Assembly (NCBI GenBank): GCA_018292915.2
Contig: JACVVK020000338.1
Span: 462,501-526,500 of the forward strand
Length of the DNA stretch: 64,000 nt
DNA from: Batillaria attramentaria
Taxonomy: Eukaryota; Mollusca; Gastropoda; Batillariidae
Direction of reading: 5' to 3'
Part shown: in pieces, positions 10,327 to 20,638 of the stretch
How positions within the stretch are numbered: the stretch's first letter is position 1
Layout of the letters: every line of letters begins with the position of its first letter
Program-made: the position numbers and the translations under genes
Notes under the pieces: generated by a model
Told to the model about the DNA's origin: nothing
Databases searched by the model: none
The model's input: only the letters and a program-made list of their open reading frames with translations

Positions 10327-11310
10327 ACGGATGTAATGATGGCTATCTGCTAAACCACCTCGCCGGATGGCTTTTTACTTTGAGATAAAATGGGCAGTCA
10401 TATTCTCCAGAGCTACCTTTCACGATTTTTATCCTGCCGCATCAAGTTTTGAGAGAACAGTTATCGTCGATTTTAAAAAAAATCGGTCATGTTACGAATT
10501 TTTTCGAAAATTTTTTTTTCAAATGGCTTCATTTTCTGAAATTGGGAAGATCATCCAATCATACTGCCTGTTTTCGTAGCACAGCTCTGTAGCTCTGATA
10601 GGTTTTGTGTAAGAAAAATATTTCCGAGGTAGGGGTGGTTTGCATATAAGGCCAAATATCTATGAAAAGACTCCTTCAAATTACTCATCATTCCGGTATT
10701 TTTGTCACTGGTGACAACTGCACATATGACATTAACTACTGCACTATTATAGCTTTAGTATTAAGAATAACAGAGCTTTTAGAAAAACACATTTTTTCAC
10801 GTTTTTCAGTGCGAGAAGCGCCGGTCAAAAAAGTTCCAATTTGGCAATTTCGTAAGTACTATCCAAGGCACTTAAGTCCACGTTTCATCAGCTCTCTAGA
10901 TCTTCCAGATTTTATGTCAAAATTAATTCAGTCACGGAAGTCACAAAAGCAACAAGGAAATCACAAGATATGAAGAAGTATCATTCTGTCAGACGAGCAG
11001 CGTGAGGCTGACGTCAAATGTTTGGTTCACAGACAAAATCTGCAAGTATCGTCACTGCTTCCGACATTCCATCAGCCCTCTAGATCTTCCAGATTTCATG
11101 TGAAAAATAATTCAGTCGGAGAAGTCACAAAGCCAACAGGGAAATCACAGGACATAAACAAGCATCCTCAGACGATCTCAGTGCTAGAGGCTGACGTCAA
11201 AAGTTTAGTTCACGGAATTGACGCCATCTCTCTGTATGACGACTGACCTGCTTGAGGCTGACGTCAAATCATAGTGTTTAGGTCATGAAACTGACGTCTC
11301 TCTCTCTCTC
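10070..11310 (+). repeat. Dispersed repeat family with CRE sites, copy 1
   Basis: The block order is gcgttttttt...gcgggagtt, TG run (10279-10324), ctaaaccacctcg, gatgaaatgggca-like, ggtttgcatataaggccaaatatct, actactgcacta, tattaagaataacagag, gtcacaa...caacagggaaatcaca, then gaggctgacgtcaaa. The same order appears at 28690-30660 (+), 47160-48110 (-) and 52610-53465 (-). The proximal part of the 3' half is duplicated (10850-11010 and 11040-11200). No open reading frame resembles a protein family. Confidence 0.72.
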
Positions 11311-11715
11311 TCTGGGGAGCCAGGGTGGCCGAATGGTAGCGCGTTAGACTTTCAGTTCTTGGGCCGAGAGTTCGAATCCCGGCCGCTGGGGCCAAATATT
11401 TGTGCTGGCCTTTTTCTCGTTGCCCCGTCTTTGATATCACCCTTATGTGGTGGAAAAGGACGTTAAACTCCTAAAAACCCACCCATCCACTCTCTCTCTC
11501 TGCCTCTCTCTCTCCCTTCTTCCCCCACCCGGCCCCACCCCCAGTCACGTGGCTAGTAATCGGTCGAGGTCAGTCGTAGAGGATCTAGTGTCATTGGCAG
11601 AACTTGAACTGAGAGGGGAGAACCGGCAACATGAATAACAACAAAACAGACAAAATAAGTGAAGTTTGGAGAAACAACTTTGTAGGATGGGGCCGTTCGT
11701 CCTTGTTGTTTTTTC
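11157..11715 (-). repeat. Right arm of the composite inverted repeat
   Basis: Inverted counterpart of 7158-7975 without the retroposon insertion. It includes the SINE at 11314-11465, the TC-rich tract, the cacccggcccc block and the boundary gtttggagaaacaactttg. Confidence 0.65.
11314..11465 (+). mobile_element. tRNA-derived SINE, plus copy
   Basis: The head has a recognisable A box (GGCCGAATGG, 11328-11337) and a B-box-like GAGTTCGAATC (11368-11378), about 30 bp apart as in a class II tRNA. The tRNA-unrelated body ends in tgtggtggaaaagg and gttaaactcc. The same tail occurs at 57205-57250. It is not a functional tRNA gene because the acceptor-stem partner is absent. Confidence 0.75.
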
Positions 11716-11741
11716 CTTCTTAGGTATCACTAAGCTCATCC

Positions 11742-11814
11742 CTGTACCCGGGGCCGACGCTACCCTAGAATAGCGTCGGCCCCGGGTACAGAGTAGCGTC
11801 GGCCCCGGGTACAG
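11742..11814. repeat. Perfect 21-bp GC-rich inverted repeat with a third direct arm
   Basis: Arm 1 (11742-11762) is perfectly complementary to arm 2 (11771-11791) across an 8-base loop. Arm 3 (11794-11814) repeats arm 2 exactly. Each arm contains CCCGGGGCC or its complement. It could extrude as a cruciform or fold in RNA. Confidence 0.95.
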
Positions 11815-11999
11815 GGATGCACTAGATCGGCTAGGTCTCGGTTAGCCCGACTTGGCCGGCATCGCAGGGTTCCAAGAGAAGCGAGGACCTGGGTACAGGG
11901 TTGGTTGGGCTACAGTATACTACATGTAATAGCTTCCGGGGCACGTAGTAAGAAGCTACGCTGAATATAGCACATTTTGAGATCTGTGTGCAGAATAAC

Positions 12000-12285
12000 A
12001 AATGGCTATCTGGAGCATTTTTGTTGGCTTTGTAAATTAGTTTCATGCCAGGTAATAGTAAAATTTGGGGAAAATGAGCTTGGCTTGTGGACATATGTAT
12101 ACATGCGCGGCTGGCACTGGAGCCAGCAGACGACAGGAATGAGGGATATGTATAGTCGCTGCTAACACTGCCAAAAAACGGAATAATTGAAATTTACTCT
12201 ACACGTGAGTCTTTGGCTGCCGGATTTTTGTGATTTTTTGGGTTAATTTTAAAGCATTTCTAGGGTGTCATATGCAGCGTTATGT
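12000..12285 (+). repeat. Dispersed repeat unit, right (uninterrupted) copy
   Basis: Direct repeat of 5936-6260. Together with 11905-11998 it shows the state before insertion of the 3838-5935 element. Confidence 0.72.
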
Positions 12286-12872
12286 TTAGGAGGTTTCCCG
12301 GCCTCGAACTGAAATCAGTTGCATCTGTGTTCTGTAGTCTAAATTTTAACCGTGACGTGTACACGATTGCATTTGTCGCTGGAAACTTATTTGCCTGAAA
12401 AACGATTGTTTCCGGCTATGACTGACCATGCAAAATATCACAAACTGACGTTCCAAAGAGAAAGTACGCAAGCTGGACAACGCAGACTGTGACTCAACTA
12501 TACAGTGACTGCTGAGGCGGCGCCGGGTTGAGTCAAACACTAGAGCCGGGGGCCAGGCGGGGTGACAAATTTTCAAAACGAAAGATTTTCTTTTCCTGCG
12601 AGACGGAGGATGAGAAAATTAAAAATTAATACATTTATCAAGAAAGTTAAAACTTTGGCATGTTTACATTCCGACCATCACCACGTCATATCAGTGCGTG
12701 TGCTGTTTAAAGACAAGCCCATAATTATGAGTATGACATGGTCTTCGTTACAGATCACACCTGCCGCAGCATCACAACACACCGCGTTGCACAGCACAAC
12801 CGAACTACCCCCTCTACAGAAGTCACCTACAACTCCAGCTCACTTGCGCTAACTTCCAACTAGCCTCTGCAG
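12286..12872. other. No gene or repeat recognised
   Basis: AT-rich DNA upstream of AGTRAP with short open frames only. Some of this may be AGTRAP promoter, but no motif or splice signal supports a further upstream exon. Confidence 0.4.
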
Positions 12873-13074
12873 TGGGCCGAGTTGGTTGGGTACCAACAAA
12901 GATCCTCTATACAATATAAGATTGGTATAAAGGTACCAATCAACGAGCCGCAAATGTGACCTTCAACCAAGGAAGGTCAGAGTTCAAATCCGGTGCAATC
13001 TCGTGACGAGCGTCTGCTGCGTTGATGTGGGTACATAGATTTGTGTGTACAGTTCACAATAAAAAAAAATAAAA
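12873..13074 (+). mobile_element. Possible SINE directly upstream of the AGTRAP start
   Basis: Contains an A-box-like tgggccgagttgg (about 12875) and a B-box-like AGTTCAAATCC (about 12972), then a unique body and an A-rich tail (aataaaaaaaaataaaaa) that runs straight into the AGTRAP ATG. The A-to-B spacing of about 90 bp is long for a tRNA, so the tRNA origin is doubtful. The A-rich tail is certain. Confidence 0.35.
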
Positions 13075-13075
13075 A

Positions 13076-13102
13076 ATGAACGCCCCACAGGTTATGCTTA
13101 AG
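13076..13102 (+). CDS. AGTRAP: AGTRAP coding exon 1
   Basis: Nine codons (MNAPQVMLK), followed by a consensus donor GTAAGT at 13103. The human gene also encodes nine residues ending in LK before its first coding intron. The ATG follows an A-rich tract directly. Confidence 0.72.
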
Positions 13103-16100
13103 GTAAGTAACGCAAAAAAAAAACATCTCCGCTGAGGCTCTGTAATGGGAAAAAATTGAATCGCTGTATTTCGTCTGGCCGGAGTAAAATAAGTTGCAAC
13201 CTACATTTTGGGATGTGTGACTGTGAGGAAGTGGACGTGGTAAATAATAAAGTCAAGGGTAAAGATAATTTTACTAATACCATTGCTGGGAAATTTCTTT
13301 GGTCCAGGTTCTCAAGCATAAATAATCTACGTTAACTAGATATCTGTCACAGGGCCAGGGTATAGTACACCGTATTTAAAGCCGGGAAGAGCCACCATTA
13401 AAGGATGATGAACATCTGTACTTCTTCTTTTAAAGACCACGCTCATCAAACTGACCATTACTGTCGTGTGAAGGTGGTGTGCATAGGGTAGAATTTGTTT
13501 ATTGTGAATGGAATGGGGGGGGGGGGGCTACGAACTGCTGTTTCAGGTCTCCGGCATAGACCTGTCCAGCTACTGAAACGATCCCCGGAGTAGAACTGAA
13601 TTCCCGACCAGCATACCTCCAGTCATCAACAACCCCACTTTGGCAGTTTGTGGGGCAGGGGAGGTGAATAACTCTTGCAATGAAGGTTTCGAGCGTTGGT
13701 GCTGAAACTGTAGCATCTGGGAGCGGTCGACTTCCAATCCAGGACGGTTGGTTGGGGTGCGACAAGGGATTCTCGTCTCTTCTTATACAAGTTTGTTTTT
13801 GAGGGTTGAAGCTCCTTACATTGGATGGTGGCCTGTCTGCTGATGATCTTGCATAACATGGCTAACTGCACTGATCTCCTACATTGGGGCAGTGATGGCA
13901 TCCAAGGTGGTCAAGCATTTGTCCCACACTGGAAGTATTCCTCTATTAAGGACAAAAGGAGCCTTTTATTGGTGCGGGTCCCAGACAGGGCAGGCGTACT
14001 CTAATTTTGGTTGGATGAGAGCCTTGCATGTGATTGTGAGCTCTCTGCAGGAGATGGCTCCTATCCTGAGATTTCTACACAGGAAGCATGTTTTGGTGGA
14101 TCGGCTACATGAGACTGACATGGACTGGCACTTTATGGTTATGGTGGTTTTCCAAGGACACTGTGGGATGGGACACAGCTATTTCATCAGCAAACAGGTG
14201 TGTTGATGACTGAACTCGGTCCGGTAGGTCGTTTATGTATATGAGGAAAAGACTCCACTCAACGGCGGATCCTTGGGGTATGCCAGATCTCGTGCATCGT
14301 AGTTGGACTTCTCCCCCTCAACAACAGCTTGCCTCAGGTCTGTCAGGAAGTCTGTGATCCATCTGTTTGTTGTGAACCCATAGTTGTCAAGCTTGTGGAC
14401 AAGCAGGCTGTGGTTTACAATGTCAAACACTTTCATAAAATCCATTATGATCACGTCCATAAAGCAGACCTTGCTCCAGATTTGAAGAAAGTAGCTGAGT
14501 TTCACAGGAGCAGTTACTTCTAAAGCCGTGCTTATAGCAGTTCAAAATGTTACTGTCACCCAGGTGCCACATCATGTTGCTCACCGCTAGATGTTCCAGG
14601 ACTTTACATGGCATGCTCGTCAGTGAAACAGGCCTGTAGTTGGCAGTGTTGTACTGTTCGCCTTTTTTGAAGATAGGTGTAACCAAGGCTTGTTTACAAT
14701 CCGAAAGTACCTGTCCTGTGTCAAATGAGTGCTGGAAGATCTTCGTGAGAGATGATGCCATTTCTACTGCAAGCTTCTTGAGCACTCTAGGGGTGATGCT
14801 GTCTGGACCTGCAGCTTTTGCTGGATTCAGTCCTTGTAGTAGCTATTCCACGCCAGCTGATGTGATGTGAATGTCTAGCATTGTAGGGTAGTCAGCTCAA
14901 CTCCTGACATGTATGTTACTTGAATGCACTTGCCATGTATGACGCCCCTGTGCTTGAAGACCTGCACTTTGGCTGTGGGTTCTGTGTTGAGTTGGCCTTT
15001 GTCTTTCAGGTGTGGAACTCCTGATACAGCTGCTCTCTGATGTTCCATGTAGGTCCAAAACTTCTTCATGCATTGTGTCCTGTCATTGTCCTGGTCTAGG
15101 GTGGTGAACAGCTAGTTTACTGACAGTCCCAGTAAGCCAGTCAGAGCTGTTTTGCAGTTTCCTCACTTCTGTTTTCCACTCTGTGCCAAACTTCTTCCAC
15201 TGTCTGTAGATTTTGTACATTTTGTCTCTGTTCCTCAGCAGTTTTCTGATGTCTGTGGTGATCTTTGGTGTCTTAAAGATCTAAGCTTCCAACGAAAAGC
15301 TTTCCTAAGTGCAAATTTTTTTTACAGAGTTGACCGTGCAAGCACAGTCAACTCTGTCACAATTGCAGAGTTCACACAGTGTCCAGAAACAGAGACAAAA
15401 CTGTGCCGAAAAACTGCCCCCACTTCCTGTCATGATCTGACAGTCTGAGTCATGTTCTGGGATGGCAGCGCATTGGATTTCTTTTCTTATCGCTATCAGA
15501 ACACCTCCACTGTCTCTGTTCCTATCTTTGCGGTAGACTTTAGGTGCCTGTAGTTAGAATTTTGCATGTTTTCTGTTTCAGGTGATCGTGTTTGTGCATT
15601 TCATCCTCAGCACTTGGTAAGTTACTGGTCTTCAACATCAGTGGTCTTGGTTCATTGCTACCAGTCATCTCCATTCCAAAACGAGATAATAATAATAATA
15701 ATAATAATAATAAATGGTATTTCTAGGGCGCATTTCTTTAAATAAAACTCAATGCGCCTATCACTCGCTCACACTCACGCACATTATACAACGATGAACA
15801 GACGTACACTGGTGGGATTTACTGGAGATAGGTGTTCCCCTCCTCAGGGGCAGGACTTCCTTGTGACATAAGAAAAAAAAATGCAACACACTGCTGTTGC
15901 AGGCTGTGTGAGCAAAAATCCAACTTCATTTACTCAGTGGTTGCTTGAAGCAACTAGCTGACTCATCAATATTCAGGTTGCATAAAGCTTTCTCTTGGTT
16001 TAGTGCCATCATGTGAGATGCTGTCACTGTGCATTTATTTAAAAGGTATGCTACAAGATATTACCAGAAGAGTCCAGAATGATGTGTGGGCATAGAACGA

Positions 16101-18190
16101 AGTGAAACTGGTCAAATTAGTAGTTTCTGCCCTGCACAATAAGCACAGACCAGCCTAGAAATGGCCAGATTTCACTTGGACATGGCAAGAACACGTGGCA
16201 ATGCCAGAAATGAAAACATTGCAGAACTTCTCATGTTGTTTTAGACTGATGATTCAATAACCTTGATGGCCACATAATGAGTTCACTTTAAGTTCAGCTG
16301 GAAGTTGTAAATGTCATTTAACAACTTTAATTTGTTAGAGCCGTGCATCACGTGACGGTGTAAATTAGGAACATTTCATAAGACATATGCCAGTGTCTTG
16401 TGAATTACGTTGCTGTTTTGGCTATTTTCTGTCCAAAATGTTCTGATGCCACTCAAATTCAACCAAGTGTTGCATTGCCAAGAAAAAGGTTCCTGGGTTT
16501 TTGCCATTTTCCGACACCCCTACCACTTCCACAGCCTGTAAAACACACAAACATGTCTTCAATGCCATCATGTTGTGCATCATATCAAAGATAATTGAAA
16601 GTACTTTCAAAGAAGACAAAGGATAAAGTAAAGTGGGTATTTCTGAATGACAGTTTTACCGTCTGAATTACACGGGACTATCTTTTGCTAAAGTCTAGTT
16701 TAGGGTGAACAATGAACAAATACCATGAAGAAAAAGTTGTTACTGTTGCATGCATGAACAGCTGTGTGAAATAAAATGATACACTGTCTTCGTGCATATA
16801 TATATGAAACATATCCATTATTTGTACATTGTAAACAAATTTGCTCTAAAGCCATTGGTAAATAACCCTTCAGCTGGCTGTCCATTCAGTGGTGCAGAAC
16901 GTTTTCCCCAGATCTCCAAAGTGCACAGTCAATTACTGGACAATTTCTTGATGATGATAGATGAGTTTTTTTGTGCATCCAAGGTTAGCTTGTAAATGCC
17001 TGCAGGCAAACATGACAAAATGTCAAACTCAGTGTTCCTATCTTCAGAACAAATACACCAACCCATCTTTTAAAAGATGGAGAAAAATAATCTCTTATCA
17101 GTGACTCAAAAAAAAAGTGAACTGAATTTGTCGGAAAATGGACAATGTACATTTCTGATTTTTTTTTTGTTTTTTTTTTTTGAGACAGTGACCAGCATGG
17201 TGACAATTCACCATAACAAGAGAATTTTTTTTTTTTTTTTTTGTAGCAGCCTTACTGGGAAAGTCCATCACAATTCTGGTTTCAATTTCAAGCTATATAA
17301 ACATGGAATTAAATTCAACTGAAAACATGAATGTAAATTTGAACTTTTAAGTAGTGCATAATGTGACATGGTAAAATAGGGACGTTTTACTTGCCATACC
17401 CAGGGCTCCCCATACACAGACGCACAGTTTAGGGAGCCCTGCATACCCTTCTTGGGCATATTGCACATGTAACTTACTCTGCAAAAAATTGTGACCTTGT
17501 CACCATTTCCTTCAATGCATAGCTCAAATGTAATTGAAATAGAGAGGATGGTATAACAGTGATAAGTCACTCAAGTAAACACTAACAGTCCTGGCAGTTT
17601 TTAATTTCATCAATAGGACTGTGTTCACTACCACATTGTGAGTTTCTTAAAAGAAAAATTGTTTTCATGGCAGGGGCTCTTTGGGTAACTGGAATAATGG
17701 CACTTACCTTTATGTTCATGCCTTTGTGCTTGCTTGCGGTTTGTGGGCCATTATCAGTTCTGACTCCACAGATGCTGTTTTAATGGTGAGTGTGTTTGAG
17801 TTCTTGTAGTAAAGTTACATCAGAGACATTTCTAAGGTCTTTGGTTACATGTATATCCTCACTTTCAACTTTAACCCTGTTGCCATAACTTTCTCTTGAG
17901 GCCTGTACAAGTTGTAGTTGTGCAAGATGTCAGGTGTCTTCCAAATAGTCAGAAACAGGATATAACCTGCTGAACATCTTTATCTTGTCCAAGACAGTAT
18001 GAGTGAATGACTACGGAGTTGCCATTAAATTGCAGTTTTAATCGTATTGGTCAGCATACAAGTATACTAGTGATTAGTGAATAGACGTGCAACCCGTCAG
18101 TGTACAGGCGCGTAGGAAGATGCTGAGAGGATGGGGGGCCCACGAAGTCGGGTGAGCCATACGGCCGGGGTGAAGAAGGGGGGGGGGGGG

Positions 18191-18234
<44 letters not shown>

Positions 18235-20589
18235 GACTGCCAAGGATTGTGTCCTGCGACAGCAGAGCAGGGGGGCCCCTTCACTGGGGGGCCCCCTTCA
18301 CCCTCTCCTCTTCTCAAAAGCAAGGGGGGCCAAAAGATATTCGGGCCCCCCTTCCAAAAATCGAACGGGGGCCTGGGCCCCGAGGGCCCCCGTGGTTCCT
18401 ACGCCCCTGGTGTAGAATTTTCAAATACTAGGGGCTGGTTTCAGTTTTATAGAGTTGTTTGATAGTGTGTTTCTTTCTTTGCAGATGCTGATTTCACTTG
18501 CATTCAGTATTCTGCATGACATTATTCTTTTGGGGCTCTACGAACCACGAGGCTACGATACATTTGAGCGAAGTTGGTGATCTAAATATTATCATCCCAC
18601 CTCATTCCAAATGCCTTCAACCCAGCCAAATCGTCTCCATGCTCTTAGCCTTTCAAACAAAAAGATGTCTTTACTTGCAAGTTATGTATCATAATCACCC
18701 ATGGAACTGATGGTTCATTTGTCCTGTCATTTTTGACTCATGTGTAACAAAGTGAGTCTGTGTAATAATTCTCCATCATTTGTCATCGGTCTGTCTGTGA
18801 CAAAACTTTAACATTGGCTTTTTCTTAGAATCTATAAATAATAGAAACACTAAACTTGGTAGCTGGTGACACAGGCTTTCCAAATGCATCAGCTTGAATG
18901 CCCCCCCCCCCCAAGGTCAAGGTCAAGGTCATTAAAGCAGTCTGTTTGGAAATTTTACATTTGTGTTTTCTCAAAATTTAGAACCAGAAGCATCAAACTT
19001 TGCATGATGATAGACATTGATAACACCTTTACAGACATACCTGTGTTCAATGACTTCTAGTCAAGGTCAAGGCCATGCAAGCTGTTTTGGGAAAACTTTA
19101 ACCGTGGCATTTTCTCTGAAACAACAAACAGTAGAGGCACCAAACAAAGCATGATGATAGACAGCAGTAAGACCTGCCTTTTTGAATGATCTTGACTGAA
19201 GGTCAAGCTCATTGAAGCTGTCTGTTGTGAAGTTTAATATTAGTGTTTTTGGAGGAACTACAAATACTAGAGGCATCAAACTTGGCATAATGATACATAT
19301 TGATGAAATCTCATTTGAATGACCTTCACCCAAGGTCAAGGCCATACAAACTGTTTTGGGGAAAATTGTAATATTGCCAGGAACTCAGAGTGCCAGAGAC
19401 ACTTTACTTGGCATGATAATGGATAGTGATAGGAGCTTTACAAACATACTCTTGTGAATGACCTTGACCTTTGTCACAAGGGAGCCATGGAGGCTTCTGC
19501 CTTTCTAGTTTTTCAGTGTCCTGGCAGTAAAACGATGTTTCAGTTTTCCAACCCATACTCTTGATCACCTGAAGAATGACACCAACTTTTTTTTTTAAAA
19601 TGGAAAATGGAGGGGGGAAAAATCTGTTTATCAATGACTCAAAAAAGTGAACTGAATTTGTTGGAAAATGGACACGGTACATTTCTGAATTGTTTTTGGA
19701 AACAGTGACCAAAACCCCGAAAATTCACCATAACAAGAGATGCTTGGTAGCTGCCTTAATGAAAAAGTCCATCATAATTCTGGTTACGATTTCAAGCCAT
19801 GTAAACCTTTGAGAATTAAATTCAGCCAAAGCTGTGAATTTCGTAAGTTTGAACTTTTGAGTTGTTGGCTGAAGTATGCCGAAAAGGCAGATGAAATAAG
19901 CTGTTCCATCTGCTTGTGTAACCCTTCACTGGTCTGCAAATTGAAACACCCGAGTTGTTTTCCTAAACCTAAAACTGTGCAGAAGCACTATACAAGTTCT
20001 GGGAAGTTTGTGTGTCTGCAAATTTCATATATTTGAGAGTGTGTAAAGAAAACTGGAAATTGTTTTAGGACTTTAAAGTTTGGCTAGGAACTTTTCTGGT
20101 TTGGCTTGTAAAAATTTGTAGTCACTAGCCAAAGGCTAGTTTTGGAGGGGGGAAAAAAAACCCCAACACTTTCAGGGTTAAGTTGGTAAGAAAACCTTCT
20201 TGAGTCACCTGTAATAAGGTCAAGGTCACATATCAGCTTTGCTGTTCTATTTGTTTCTTTCTTTCTTTTAAATCATATAAGTTGGCATTGGATTAGATTC
20301 GAATCATCCACTCTGTGAATGGACATGTGTATTGTTATACAATATCTCAGAGCTGTTTTGTGTGCATTTCTTATTTTCAGTGGAATTTCTATATTTGCAG
20401 GTGCCTTGGTCTCAGCAAGTCACAGAAATGAGTACAGATTTGGTCTTGGGTATCCTTTAATGATCTCCTGCCAAGAGTTTTTTTCTGGATTGCTCCCTTT
20501 GTAAGCTGTAATGAGGGGAACAGAAAACTGGCCGCCAGCCCAATATGTGACTTGCTGTCGCTGCAGTGGTACTTTAGTAATGCCATGTA

Positions 20590-20638
<49 letters not shown>

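Noticed and set aside
14233..14785. Treating the RT fragment as a host gene
   Set aside because: The motifs are those of non-LTR reverse transcriptase, the frame is broken repeatedly and the catalytic box is degenerate.
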